From positions 3,021,501 through 3,085,500 of the forward strand of contig CM076959.1 in the NCBI GenBank assembly GCA_039566865.1: a stretch of 64,000 bases of DNA. Reading direction: 5' to 3'. Numbering within the stretch: position 1 is the stretch's first letter; the number at the start of each line of letters is the position of its first letter. The DNA is from Aurelia coerulea. Taxonomy: Eukaryota; Cnidaria; Scyphozoa; Semaeostomeae; Ulmaridae. Under the pieces are notes generated by a model. The model saw only the letters and a list, made by a program, of their open reading frames with translations, was not told the origin of the DNA and ran no database searches. Position numbers and translations under genes: made by a program. Positions 45,001 to 55,712 of this stretch are shown here, in pieces.

Positions 45001-45574
45001 TGACGAATAAGCTGAATGGAAGAAGAACAACTATTAAAAAAATAGGTGAATGATTTAAAAAATGAAAGCTGCATGTAGGTACACAGTTTTCCTTGTTTAA
45101 AACAATAAAAGTGTGTGTAGTTTCCACTACTGTGTTTGTTTTGTAAATAATAATAATAATGTAAATAGCTACTAGGCCTGAATAAAAATATCTTGAACAT
45201 TGAAACAAATAGATAACAGTCAGCATTCATTTCCAAGCTCAACTAATTGCAAAAATACTTGCTTTCGACCAAGCCATCCTGGCTCTCGTAAGTAATAAAT
45301 GCTAGATAAATGCTCGGTCTTATAAAGCAAACATAGGCCTTACCTGTTGTTTCTTGCGAGCTGACAGTTTTTTAGGCGAAGCCAAATTCACGGAATCTCG
45401 TGTAGGAATAGATCCTTGAACAAAGTTTCTTCTCCAAGACACTCCTGTCGAATCCTCCAATACCAGTGGTCGATGATAGCAGGATTCTTCGAAATGGGCA
45501 GAACAGAGAGAAGCGTGCTTGGATAGATTTTTAGTATGTTCAAAGAGTCTTACACCAGTAGAGTTACACTCACC
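39065..45574 (-). CDS. THAP / DDE-transposase-like gene, nine exons
   Basis: Exons (minus strand order): E1 45344-~45574, E2 44724-45011, E3 43830-44094, E4 42846-43361, E5 41943-42348, E6 41095-41266, E7 40487-40635, E8 39900-40091, E9 39065-39207. E1 gives the C-terminal half of a THAP zinc finger (LCSAHFEESCY...FVQGSIPTRD). E2 is a basic coiled coil. E3 is very acidic. E4-E9 join in phase (1578 bases, 526 codons including stop) and carry transposase-like motifs: GDGRFDSMGHSAKYG, FELVQ|SNET, FISDRHTGIAKW, FFDIWHVARTI, LEGFHSTLNHWHPK. A C-terminal knuckle follows (CKKCLKPRKGHKKGSC). I recognise a multi-copy invertebrate/fish family, probably a Kolobok-like THAP transposase; the two Asp-containing motifs are candidate catalytic sites. 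E3 ends with TAA one base before its donor and is out of phase with E4, so the full-length product is doubtful. The first THAP cysteines were not found. Confidence 0.78.
41623..41901 (+). mobile_element. Splice-donor MITE, copy 3, in intron 5 of the THAP gene
   Basis: About 279 bp. The left end is CCCAGTTGAGTCAGAAAATG, and the right end is CCACGTTTTTTCTTACTCAC with CTGG, followed by TA (41902-41903). It is shorter than copies 1 and 2 but has the same terminal repeats. On the minus strand, the sense strand of the host gene, the right end reads CCAG|GTGAGTAAG, a near-perfect donor lying 45 bases past the native exon-5 donor. Confidence 0.75.
43639..43803. mobile_element. hAT-type MITE in intron 3 of the THAP gene
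   Basis: 165 bp. Left end CATGGGCGTAGGAGCAG, right end CTCCTATGCCTATG, roughly inverse. Flanks TATACATT (43631-43638) and TATACATA (43804-43811) match at 7 of 8 positions. The interior has GGGGGGG and its inverse CCCCCC near the ends. It lies between acidic exon E3 and exon E4, starting 27 bp past the E3 splice donor (on the minus strand). Confidence 0.6.
44279..44444. mobile_element. hAT-type MITE, copy 2, in intron 2 of the THAP gene
   Basis: 166 bp, starts CAGGGACATAGGAAGC and ends TTCCTACGTCTCTG. Flanks GAGTTGGC (44271-44278) and GAGTTGGT (44445-44452) are an 8-bp duplication with one change. Same family as 31637-31809, including GGGGGCACGTGCCCCC. Confidence 0.85.
44450..44548 (-). repeat. 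Possible tRNA-derived SINE fragment or tRNA pseudogene
   Basis: On the minus strand GGTTTGAGTCCCCACC resembles a B box plus acceptor side, preceded by GACTACCAATGTGAAGG where an anticodon arm would be and GGCTCTATAGG as a poor A box. Too degenerate to call a functional tRNA. Confidence 0.3.
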
Positions 45575-45881
45575 ATTCCTTTAATACTTGAAAATTTATC
45601 CCACGTTTAGATGACATTTCTGATTCTTTGATATGACGCTGAGGCGATTCCCATGAATGTAATGAAACCTTTTGCGTATTTTTCTATATTCCTATATCTG
45701 CCAACATCCTTTTTTTAATTGGTGTTAAAGACAAGCCGTCGAATGACAATGGGTCGAATATATCAAATGTCAGGAAAAGAGCCGGCAAGTGACTAATCTT
45801 GTCATTATATCCTCTACTCGATTTACGAATGGTCACGTTATACACGTTGGGGGTTTAAAAGCTTTTAGACATCACAAAAAC
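45575..45881. promoter_or_regulatory. Head-to-head intergenic region, candidate bidirectional promoter
   Basis: About 300 bp separates the first recognised THAP-gene exon (-) from the ATG of the 288-residue gene (+). Nothing coding is certain in it. A minus-strand frame around 45580-45700 with a GTGAGT donor at 45569 could be a further 5' exon of the THAP gene. No TATA box or named motif recognised. Confidence 0.35.
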
Positions 45882-48560
45882 ATGGAAACACCAGGAGAAA
45901 GCGAATGTTCTAATGTTTCTTTTGAAATGCCAAGTGGGAGTCGAAACTCCTCGCAGAATCCAATGCACAGCACCCCACAAAACAAGACCCCACTTTCTTC
46001 GAAAGCTAGCGTAATTTTAAGAAAATGTAGCCTGATTGCACCGAGACCCGAGAATGATGAAAATGACAGTGGGGATGAAAAGGAAGGGGAATGGAAGTTT
46101 TGGAATCAAGTTTTGAAAGTAAGAGATGTAATGCTGGAGCACATGGACGGGGAAGATTTCCTTTTTGGGCGAAAGGACATTAGCAAGTTCAACAAACTAG
46201 CAAGAGAAAAACACGAAGACTTGGTGAGTGCCTGTTAAAATGGCTCACTTTAAACTTTATATAAGAAACTGGCTTTAAAAACCATTTTATTTCTTACTGG
46301 CTTTTGTTAATATGGTTCTTTGCAACAAAGAGCGAATGCACCTCTTGGCTTTTTATGGAAGGGGCTGCCACACTTTATTGATGAAAATGCGTGTATATGG
46401 ACTAGCACAGCTGTAGGTAGCTGTACTTTCGAGCATTGCCCCCAAAGCTATTTTTTCATTGCATGCTAAAAATGGAATTGATTCTAAAATACTGTATAGG
46501 TTTCGTGACTTTTTACACCAAGCCGCATTTATAATTTCAGCTGGAAAAATTGCAGTATCATACAATGATTGCTTACTTGGATGATGATTGCTGGGAACTT
46601 GCTGATAAAATCGTTGAAAAAATGGACCAAGGCCGCATTCACGGAAAGAGGACACCAACAACATTCACTTTCAGATTTTTGCATGGATGTGTGTCAGCAA
46701 CAGAGAAGAAAGAGAGATTGCAAGCATATCTTCAAGAGAATTCGACAGACGGGTATAAATTGCCCAAAAAAAGATCAACCCACCCACAGGTAAGGAAATT
46801 GGACAGCAGAAGTGCCGTTTTAATGTTTTATTTTAACGATGTATATAATGGTGTAGATAAGCATCAATTGTGAACTTTGCATAGTACAACATTTCAATTC
46901 CCTTCTTTCAAGGAGATGCTTGTCCATATGTCAACTTTGATGGTATTTTCACATTTTACAGGAAAAGCCTTCAAACAGCAGCAACATGGCGTTACTGAAA
47001 GAAGAACTAAATAATGCCAAGCTAGAGGTATCCAGGAGAGATCGTTGCCTAAACTCTGTTGATAGCTAGCATTTGCCCCTGAAAATTGCAATTGCAGTAA
47101 CTATGTAAAAGTTCTCTCTGTATGCAACTTTGTTATTTCAAAAGATGTGTGTGTATCAGCGACTGGCTATTGTGAAGAGTATTCAATACTTTTTGTATCC
47201 TAATAATATAGAAAAAAAGCCTAAAAAATGCTCCAAATTTGTTCAGCCAGGGTTAATAGAACTCTGGTTCAGCTAATACCCTTCTCCATAATAAAGCTGC
47301 ACAGCTGTCAATAACCAAATAAAGAACTTATTTTCCCCTCAGTGTTGTGTCGACACGTCGTACTGGATACATAATTCTTTCATTTAAAGATTTAAAGCTT
47401 TTGAAAACTTTAAAGACCAATTGCATTCAATCTCTCAGATATTATCAGATGCTTATACCTTCATGAGAGTTGAACGAAAACAGCAGTATCAAATTTTGTC
47501 TTTAGATAGCCAACCTGAACACAATCAAAGCCAATCAAGAAAAAGACAGTAGAAATGAGGAGAGAAATTATAAGGGTTTGTAAAGCTATTAATTCTGTTA
47601 TTCCTGCTTTCCTACCTTGAATCAAATAAGCAATACGAAGCAAGGAGATGACCATTAAAGCTGCTATAGGTGACGTGAATCTCAAATGAAATTTAACTTC
47701 AGTATGATCAGAGTCATGCTGGACACATGTTCGCACTACACTTATTTGTGCGGATGCTTTTTGGAAGAAAACTAACTTTCGCTATTGTTGCAATGCAGCA
47801 GTCTTCTTATCAAAATGTTTCCGCATTAGACTACGTATTAACCGAGAGCTGCATGTAGGATGACTTTTTGTACGAAGCAAAACGAATACAATTAAATCTC
47901 CATTAAGCTCATATTCGTTGCATAAGCTGTCTTTAACAGTTTACTTTAATTGAGACTGTGAATTGGTGAATTGATTTCTGTATTCTCTCTGAGCAGTTGA
48001 ATGGTAGTGTTGCCAGGTACCAACAACAAATCTCATATTTGGAGCTTAAGGTTGCGACAAAAGAACAACTGCAGAAAAAAGTAAGTTTTGTAAATCCTTA
48101 ATTCGCGTTATCATAGAAGTGCATGGGAGTTCTCAAGGACAAAATTATACTTGTAAACTAATTAACCTTATATGGACAGACAATATACTATAAATAGAGG
48201 TAGATACTCTGAATAAATCAGTTACTCTGAAGATGCCCTAGTGGGCGAAACTAGTAAGCACTGAAATAAAGAATAAAAAGCACAAAATTGATGCCTGTTT
48301 TCTTCGAATGGTTAGGCACTCTTCAACGGTACACTTTATGTTGGAAGATATATATATATACATCTTGAAATATAATGTTGTAATAGAATTATAGCTTTGA
48401 ATGTACTTGAATGTCTCTGTTTCCTTGGGCACAGTGCGTCTCTTCTTGCTTTGGGGAACTCATGTCCGAAGAGGGTCGCTCGTTGAAGGATAATGGATGG
48501 TATCCAATCGTTGCCAAAATGATAATTATTGTTTTTTTATGTTGGCTTATTTCATGTTAG
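45882..48560 (+). CDS. Unrecognised five-exon gene, 288-aa protein with hydrophobic C-terminus
   Basis: Exons 45882-46223, 46541-46789, 46962-47027, 47997-48080 and 48435-48560, each with GT-AG borders (donors GTGAGT, GTAAGG, GTATCC, GTAAGT). All introns are phase 0, giving 867 coding bases with no stop. Residues 1-75 are Ser/Pro/Asn-rich (METPGESECSNVSFEMPSGS). 75-200 form a mixed helical domain (WKFWNQVLKVRDVMLEHMDG, DISKFNKLAREKHEDL|LEKL, LDDDCWELADKIVEKMDQGR, TPTTFTFRFLHGCVS). 200-250 look like a coiled coil (LLKEELNNAKLELNGSVARY, QQISYLELKVATKEQLQKK). The end, VAKMIIIVFLCWLIS, is hydrophobic and could be a tail anchor. I do not recognise the family. It is divergent from the THAP gene. 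The consistent phases argue for a real gene. Exon 5 is the least certain. Confidence 0.68.
47461..47736 (-). other. Antisense hydrophobic frame in intron 3
   Basis: 91 codons on the minus strand with two membrane-like segments (PIAALMVISLLRIAYLI and LQTLIISLLISTVFFLIGFD). Either a relic of a membrane-protein exon or chance in AT-rich DNA. No splice context or family recognised. Confidence 0.25.
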
Positions 48561-48865
48561 ACAGATTTGACACCATAAGATGGATAAATTACCATGATGT
48601 TTACCCTGGCACAGCAGCAAATTTACCCAGAATTGGCACGTTCTTGACTTCATTAGCAGCTTAATTATGTCAAAAGAATCGTTTTCTAGAACGAACGAAT
48701 CATTAGCCACTTATTGATAGTACTCATTATGCAAATAACTCAACTTTAGAGGATGATGTAACCGGCGGCCTGCACAGAGGCTAGCATTTGCAGCATCACC
48801 AAAGGTAGAAGGATCCCCCTCCTACACAGCTACAGAAAGGTGCAGAATCCCAGCAAACAATGGCG
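48561..48865. other. No gene recognised
   Basis: 3' flank of the 288-residue gene. Nothing recognised. Confidence 0.35.
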
Positions 48866-49252
48866 CTATTGACTGCAGGAAGGAACAAGATCCAACTGAA
48901 CCAAAACATCTTCATGCATATCATTCTGCACAGAGGTTATCTTTGTGACTGCTTGTCTCAAATTAGATGCCCGTGAATAGCAACAATTGAAACGTTCTGT
49001 AGGGTTCTGCATAAGTAATTTTGCGTTATCGTAAATCTCACATGACATCTCATTTGACACAGATGCACCAATAGTTTCGTGCAAGAACTATAAGCAAACT
49101 AGGGGAAATGACTTTTGATTTTTGCGTATCATTCTCGTTTGACATAAAGACCGAAATATTGCCTTTGAGGCGATTCTTGTCCTTATACAAGGTGCTCGAT
49201 TTTCCATTGAAGGCGACTTCAGCAGCAACACTCATCTCTTTGACTGTAGCTA
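48866..49252 (-). pseudogene. Decayed exon of an unrecognised protein
   Basis: After an acceptor (TGTTTTTAG near 49252) one frame encodes TVKEMSVAAEVAFNGKSSTL, YKDKNRLKGNISVFMSNEN and SPSLLIVL. It then stops, while the next frame over carries on naturally as HETIGASVSNEMSCEIYDNA, KLLMQNPTERFNCCYSRASN, ITSVQNDMHEDVLVQLDL. A single inserted base near 49085 explains the break. A further minus-strand frame at 49631-49825 (YNIPVLISAAKHARLSYIKK) may belong to the same gene. Family unknown. Confidence 0.4.
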
Positions 49253-50246
49253 AAAACAGAATCAACGATCATTTGGGGTTATGAAGAAATCAATAATCAG
49301 ATATTCTTATGCTTGTTTAGCTCAGGACGGACTTTGTAATCACCCAAAAGGATCTTATGTTCTTATGAATGTAGTCTTCTTCGTCAATGATTTCATCTGC
49401 TGCAATGATTAAATTATAGCTCACCATGGAATGGAAGACAATTGTTGTTGCAGAGCCTTCGCCCCTAAGCCCTGAAGTGCTTCAGCTTTGCAACTCCTAT
49501 GCCGCTGTGTGGATTTGTCAGTCATTGATCCAGGAAATATAATTTCTAGCCTCTACTGGCAGTTATTGGAAATAAACCAACCATTCGCAAGAGAAATATC
49601 AGGTGACCACAAAAGTAGGTCATGTGACCACTATGAAGCTCTGTGATTGGTAACACAACTTGTTGTGTCATTTAGCCCATATAGGGCAAGCCATGACTGA
49701 CAACAAACATTCTTGAAAAATGTGAGCAATACTGCAGTTTTCTTAATATAGCTAAGTCTAGCATGCTTTGCAGCACTAATTAACACAGGAATATTGTAGC
49801 CTCCTGACTCAGAAGAACTTTTCACATTCAGTTCCTATTTGAATAACTGAAAATTGTTATCGCGAAAGCAAATCAGCACTGAAATCCAAAAGCTCTGGCT
49901 CAAAAATTGTGTCACCGAAAACATTGTTTAGTGCAAAAAATCAAAACAAAAGTCTGCTTGCTTGCATTTATATTTCAAATGTTTTGCCCTTTTGGTTGAA
50001 AACAGAAACTTGAAGATGTTGTCTTAAATCTTCTGGAAAAGCAGTGAACACACTATGAACAAGAAATAGCTCAACATTTTTTCTGCAAATCCGACATCAC
50101 AACCAGTCTACAAATCTAGCCTTTCAAATTTTTGCAAGAAGCTTCTTTGAACTGTTTCTACTTGTGGATCAGGAAATTGATTCTGTTCTTCAAGGAAGGC
50201 AATTTACTTCCTAACAGACCAATTGACTTGTTCCTGGAGACCAGGA
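49253..50246. other. No confident gene; weak minus-strand frame at 49631-49825
   Basis: Mostly non-coding. The frame at 49631-49825 has protein-like composition (SWLALYGLNDTTSCVTNH) but no named domain. Confidence 0.3.
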
Positions 50247-51203
50247 TTACTCTTTTTCTTGACGCAATGGTCTTCTAATGGTTTTTTTTATCTCAACTGG
50301 GACAGATATCTCATATCTGATGTCACCTTCATAGACTTGATACATCTCAAAAGGTTCATAGACAGTAGACATATGGTTTTGTTTGTTCCTAGAATTAATA
50401 TAACGCCCATGTGTTTTCTTTCTTTTTAGTGCCCCGATGTTCTCTTTCTTTTCTTCTTTCATTTTCCTTTTCTTAGCCAATGGTTTGGAAGATGTTGAGG
50501 CATTTGGCTTTGAGTGCCTAGTTTCTTTTGTTGGCCTCTGCTTGACAGCTTTTTTTAAAGATGGAGAAATTCACGACCAACATCTTTCGGCAAAGCTAGC
50601 CGCATCTTGTTGACAGCATGTGTGTCTGTATTCTGAAATTTGTTAAAAAGACAATCAACGCACCTATGTTTGCAATCAGAGCGCTGTAATTGTAGTAGTC
50701 TATCACTAAGCCATGCCCTTCTTTTTCTTTCGCAACGAACAGTGCCGTATAAAAAGCATGGAAAAGACATTTGTTTTCATGCATCTATTTCGCTACAGTA
50801 TAAATCATACAAATCCTTTTGTTTTTCCTCGTTTTTGCCTCTATAGCATTCTGCAAGAATAAGAAGTCAGTCACTTATTTTTATAATATTGGTCTTGCCC
50901 TATAGGGGCGTGCCCAATATACAGCATCCCCCCCCTTCATTCCTGCCTTGCCTCTTATGCCAGTTTACTGCCGAATGCGGACGGCATTTTTTTTCAAACA
51001 ATTACATTTACGTATGTATATTGAATTCTTCTATCATACATAATGCGTACTCACTTTGGGTTTCCCTTCAAATCAAAACTTTGGTATCGATCACCCTCGG
51101 GATCACCTCCATCATCTTTCAGGGCAGGTCTGCTTTCACGGTCTTCTGTTGTCTCTTCTTGTACATTTTCATCCCCCCTCTGTATGATCTCGAATGAAAT
51201 CAT
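50247..51203 (-). pseudogene. Candidate minus-strand gene, acidic first exon and Cys/Lys-rich later exon
   Basis: Exon 1, 51055-51203: ATG opens MISFEIIQRGDENVQEETTE, acidic, ending at donor GTGAGT. Exon 2 begins after TTCTTGCAG near 50853. One frame gives ECYRGKNEEKQKDLYDLYCS, then EIDA, an in-frame TGA, KQMSFPCFLYGTVRCERKRR, CKHRCVDCLFNKFQNTDTHA and LPKDVGREFLHL, stop. A further frame at 50247-50560 gives a basic stretch (LAKKRKMKEEKKENIGALKR) and YQVYEGDIRYEISVPVEIKK. Phases of exons 1 and 2 do not fit, and stops intervene, so it is either decayed or wrongly modelled. Family unknown. Confidence 0.4.
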
Positions 51204-51539
51204 TCAAGAAAAAGCGAGATGAAAATAAGGGAAGAAACGCAAAGTATTGTCTGCTTATGTATTCTATTGCGTCTTTAATTTTCTGCGGCAGTTTTAAGCA
51301 TGCTTACGAGATTGCAGCAAGGGTTGCTATGAAATATTCCCGCGCTTTTTGTGGATCATGATATGCGAGTTCACATCACGACAGTTTGTCTCAAACAAAG
51401 ATGACAATGGTCAACTGTTATGGGAGGAAGTGGTGAAGGAAGTGTGTTGAAACCGCTCGCTCTGTCATACACTTGGATAGTAGCGAGTGCAAGGCGATGT
51501 ACTTACGATGTATTTACTTCTTTTTGTTATTTTTTCAAC
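51204..51539. other. No gene recognised
   Basis: 5' flank of the preceding candidate gene. It has ordinary non-coding composition. Confidence 0.3.
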
Positions 51540-51935
51540 TTACATCATTAGCAGCTGAAATGCTTCCAAATCTGATAGATTTTCTAATAGATAGATAGAT
51601 TTTATAGATTTCATCTCTAATAATTCCTTCAATTTCCTTAAATCTAAATCAAGTTCTACTATTTTACAATTCCTTAATCTTACTTCATTACAATATATAC
51701 AATCATTAAACAACAAATTAAACTTATCTACAGATACATTATCAACATCAACATCAACAAAACCAAAATATTGAAAGTATTTACATAAACTAAAGTTATA
51801 TAATAGATCCAGGTAAAGATGAACTTTTTTAAATTCTTGTAATAAGTCATTTGTACCTGCGATTTTGATGAGTTTCTCTAAGTTTGATTGAGCGATTGAG
51901 GATCGCAGACCAAAACAATTGAGTCCTTGTTATTG
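51540..51935 (-). CDS. Coding-like repeat ORF (about 130 codons), second copy at 62386
   Basis: Between an in-frame stop near 51936 and TAA at 51540-51542 the minus strand is open: NCFGLRSSIAQSNLEKLIKI, AGTNDLLQEFKKVHLYLDLL, YNFSLCKYFQYFGFVDVDVD, NVSVDKFNLLFNDCIYCNEV, RLRNCKIVELDLDLRKLKEL. It has no obvious start codon, so it is an exon or a truncated gene. It is rich in Leu, Asn and Phe, with a Cys-x2-Cys pair. The core (KYFxYFGFVxV...SVDKFNLxxNxCxYCNxVxLxNCKIV) is found again, translated, at 62386-62540 on the plus strand. That conservation at protein level argues it was coding. Family unknown. Confidence 0.45.
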
Positions 51936-51979
51936 CCTAATTGCTTGTATCAAACAGTAACATGCCTAGTTGTGACAGT

Positions 51980-52330
51980 TTATTTTCGTTTGGTCTTGAT
52001 AAATTCCCGATTTATTGATTTCATTAAATCTTCCCTCAATCCTGACGTTTGCTGATCAAAATTTTTATAGTCTGATAATTTCCTACCCCTAGGAAGACAA
52101 AGAACTTTCGAATTTCGAAGGTTATCATAAGACAAATGAGACTTGCTGTATAATCTAAGGCACCACTTGATCATAATCTAAGGCACCACTTGATCACAAG
52201 TGGGTGCCATCTCATCTATTTAGCATTCACACTTAAGGCTTTGGCTTGATCCTTCAGTAGAATTTCCAAAAATTGATCAGCAATTTCTCCCGTGTGTTCA
52301 CGTAAATGACGCTCTAATAGTTTCTTTTTT
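51980..52330 (-). pseudogene. P-element/THAP9-like transposase exon relic
   Basis: The minus strand encodes LLERHLREHTGEIADQFLEI, LLKDQAKALSVNAK, a TAG, then MRWHPLVIKWCLRLYSKSHL, SYDNLRNSKVLCLPRGRKLS, DYKNF and GLREDLMKSI before a stop at 51980. The block RWHPLxIKWCLxLxxxSxxAYxxLRxSxxLxLPSxRTLxDYxN matches what I recall of P-element-type (THAP9-like) transposases. A 23-bp tandem duplication (unit contains ATAATCTAAGGCACCACTTG) at about 52155-52197 shifts the frame. A non-LTR element has inserted just upstream. Confidence 0.6.
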
Positions 52331-52333
52331 GAA

Positions 52334-52337
<4 letters not shown>

Positions 52338-52369
<32 letters not shown>

Positions 52370-53316
52370 GTAATATTTATACAGGTTTACTTGTTCAGAA
52401 TAGAAATTCTGTTATCAGTCAAGGACCTGTTAAACGAAAAAGATAAAATGAGAAATGAAAAATTACATCGAAGTTAAAACTGTGTTCAAAACTGTTTCAT
52501 TAAAATGTTTTATAAGAGGCTAAGTTTATGCTTAAAATGCACGACAGATTCTTCGTCCCGAATGTCCTTGGGAAGTTTATTGAAAATATGAACTCCTTGG
52601 AAAGCGAAAGTTCGTTTGCCAGTTTCTGTTCTTATAGATGGTAAAATGAGACTTGAATTATTTCCTCTAGTGTCTTTTCCATGCTGATGACGCTTGAAAT
52701 ATTGCGTGAACTGTTCTGGTGAAAGGCCATGCAAACATTTGAAGACGTCTATAGCAACACGTCTGTTGCGCACTTCCGCTATTTTATCCCAACACTCAGG
52801 TGGTTCACGTGGGCAAGCGATCTTTGCTGCTCTATTCTGAATAGATTGTAGCTTATCGATGGTACCCTTAGGTAGTCCAAGTTGTAGTTGATAACAATAC
52901 ATTAATATTGGACGTATCATAGCTTTGTATATTGATTCTGCAACATAGGGGCCTATTTGTTCTCGAATACGGGAAAGGAGCTTTACCCTTGCAGATGCCT
53001 TTTATATACTTTCTCAAAGTGTTGTTGCAGATTCATGTGCTTGTCTAAATGCACACCAAGGTATTTGTACACTTTGGATTCATTTATAGCTTTATCATAT
53101 ATTTTGATGTTAACTTCTGGTTGATTCACGAGTCTTTTATGCGATCCGTACAGAACATATTCAGTTTTGCCCTGTTTCAGATTTATAAAACGATTATTAC
53201 AGTCAAGCCAGTCTTCTATCTTCCTCAGATCATGATTTAGGAGCTGTTCAATTTCTTTTGAATTCTTTGCAGCGCAGTAAACTACAGTGTCATCTGCATA
53301 CAAGATTACAGTTTGT
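52338..53316 (-). mobile_element. 5'-truncated non-LTR retrotransposon with TTA-repeat tail
   Basis: The minus strand starts inside RT at VILYADDTVVYCAAKNS (catalytic YADD), continues KVYKYLGVHLDKHMNLQQHF, then one frame over MIRPILMYCYQLQLGLPK, LQSIQNRAAKIACPREPPEC, NNSSLILPSIRTETGKRTFA and FNKLPKDIRDEESVVHFK. The stop is at 52510. A 3' untranslated region follows, ending in about ten TTA units (plus strand TAATAATAA, 52338-52369). This is the 3' third of a CR1/Jockey-like element. One frameshift near 52950. Inserted next to the P-element-like exon. Confidence 0.82.
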
Positions 53317-53866
53317 TTTCACATTTGGACCATTTGCAGGCATAACTCCTTTGAAAAAGGGCAGTTTCACTTTGCGTATCAGTGTGTCTCTCGACATTGA
53401 CTCAACAAAGATTCACAGTTATCAAATTTACAAGAACGATCACAGTTTTCTCATTTACAAACACAATTCTCAGCTTTGCATTTTCGCCCATCAAGTTCAT
53501 CATTTAAGGAACTGAAAATGTGCCTCAAGTCCTTATCCGTATCCACTGATACATATACCATTCTTTCTCTGTGATGTTCAAGCCTCGAAATTTTAATTTT
53601 TAAGTCATCAAGTTTCGTTGCCGATTGCCTGGCTGCTTGCAACAAATTTTCAAAGGAAAGAGAATCTAGGCGATTGTGTTTTGATCGACAATCTTCTGAT
53701 TCCTTTGCGTTTCTTCTTGTAACTAATGTTCTCAAATAGTGCTCAGAATTTAGGCAAGAGTCTCATTTGTCAGGTGTAGAAATGAATGGATCGGAGGGCC
53801 AAAAGATTTCACAGAATGCCGATCTTACAATCTCTCCATGAAAATGTGTCAGTAAAGTTTCCTTAA

Positions 53867-55026
53867 CCCTATCCAGACTAGGTGCAAAGTGCCCCCCCCC
53901 CCCCCCCCTAGTAAACTTTTCCAAACAGCTCGTCGAATATCTCTAGAATAGTCTAGCTTTTTCGTGACTTTTAGTTTCTATCTATGAGACATTTTTTCAT
54001 GTCAATTTCAAAAATTTTGACACTGATTTAATCATGTTTAATTGGTCCAATTAAGTCTAAATTAAGAATTCATATTTATTTTGATTTATATCTTTCATTT
54101 CTTTATGAAAAATAAAGTTTCATGACCTTTTAGCAACCTTTCATTTATATGACGTCATATGACATCATAATGATCATCATGCTCTAGCAACAACAACAAA
54201 ATCGCTAATTGGATTATGACTTAAATTTTCATGGTTTACATAATGAACTACCTTTGTGCCAAGTTTGGCTGCCATATCTCTTATGACAACAGAGATAAAC
54301 AGGGGGGCGGAATCCGCCCCCCCCCCCAGGCATTGAGTGTTTCAAATCACCAAGGTCAGATATGGTTAAGTCATAGCTTTGGAACCACTGCCTCTATGTC
54401 AATGAGACAAACATTGTTGAACTCGTCTTGAAACAAGCTTTCATTTGATATATAGTTTATTGATTTTTGATGACGTCATCAAGAATTGGTTGTTGCGCAT
54501 GTGTACTGAAGAAAAACCATGTCGTGCTTCATTTTTAGAAAAATGAGTGACATAATATGATGCAGCAGGTCTCTTCATGTATATTTAGCATTTTTTTGCT
54601 ATTTTTAAAAGTAATTTATAATCAATTTTAGACAAAAATTGCTCTTTTTTTCGTACAAAATGAATAAATGATGACATCAGCAAAAATATTAGTGTTACAA
54701 AGCAAAAATTTCAAAATAAGACTTACAAGGATATAATCATTCTACGTTTCAAATATCAAATCGATATATTCTATCAATTTGGAGATACAATGCGACAAAG
54801 TACATGTGGTTTTACACCCAAATTAGCAACATTTGCTGACGTCAGCACTTAATCACGTGACATAAACAAAAACAAATCACATCACCTTGTTTGCCTTATC
54901 ATGTTTGTTACTTGTGCCAAGTTTCAAGTCTCTAGCACTTGTGATTCTATGAAAAACCAGGTAGGGGGCACTTTGTGCCCCCCCCCTAGTCTCCCCAGAG
55001 TTTCAAAAAGCCTAGTTTGGATAGGG
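53867..55026. mobile_element. piggyBac-type MITE (TTAA, CCCTATCC ends), copy A, inside a coding exon
   Basis: 1160 bp, flanked by TTAA at 53863-53866 and 55027-55030. Ends are CCCTATCCAGACTAGG and the inverse of CCCTATCCAAACTAGG. TTAA duplications with CCC...GGG ends are the piggyBac signature. C/G runs lie just inside both ends (GTGCCCCCCCCC and inverse). No transposase. Removing it with one TTAA joins the flanking reading frame exactly. Confidence 0.85.
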
Positions 55027-55169
55027 TTAACAGGAGAAGAGTCACATGACAATTTGTCAAACTTCTCATGATTGCAACCTTTACAGTGCTTAGCTCTTCC
55101 AATGGAAATCAAAAGAGACTTTATTTGGTCGGTTGTTGACAAGATCTCTGGTATCTCCATTCAGGAACG

Positions 55170-55328
55170 ACCAGGTCTATAATGCGGACCACACAGACGT
55201 TTTAGGTTTTCAAATAGCCCAAAACCTAAACCGCGGACCTTACGTCCGCGGATTTGAATATCCATGTTTTGGGTTTATAATAAAGCAAAACCTAAACCGC
55301 CGACTTAAAGTCCGTGGATATAAATTGT
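55170..55328. repeat. Small palindromic repeat (CCGCGGAC hairpins)
   Basis: Contains the perfect hairpin CCGCGGAC-CTTAC-GTCCGCGG (about 55231-55251) and two copies of AAAACCTAAACCGC, with ends TCTATAATGCGGACC and the near inverse GTCCGTGGATATAAA. Probably a small MITE separating two pieces of the disrupted gene. Confidence 0.55.
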
Positions 55329-55712
55329 GACGATAAATTTTATCAGTCTAGGGAAATGCCCCTCCCCACAATCGTTTCTGCAATCATCTGCAAGGTCTGT
55401 TGAAATGTGGTTCACTCCTGCATCTTCCTTTTCATGAGTGACAGTTATTGTCCGTTCAGAATCAGAGTAATTATCAAATGCATTTAGGCTGTTCAACACA
55501 TCTGCTGGAATTCCATCATCACTAAAAAATAAAGTAATTAGACTCTTCAGGAGGTTTAATTTATTGCACAGTTGTTTAGTAGGCAAAGATAGAGAAACTT
55601 TTGTGGCTTAAATAACTTCAAAAATTATTTTTGAGGAAAATAGCAACTTTCTGGATTTTCAAAAAATTTGCCATTATTCTCTTTGTATTCTTTGTGAAAC
55701 ATAACTATAACG

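Noticed and set aside
50770..50775. In-frame TGA in the 50.2-51.2 kb gene as a selenocysteine codon
   Set aside because: No SECIS-like hairpin recognised downstream, and other stops and phase conflicts point to decay.
53882..53910. Long C runs (also 21818, 31988, 34328, 36882, 54317, 59617) as a shared regulatory signal
   Set aside because: Most sit just inside MITE ends (GTGCCCCCC... and similar) and are parts of those repeats; length variation is likely slippage.
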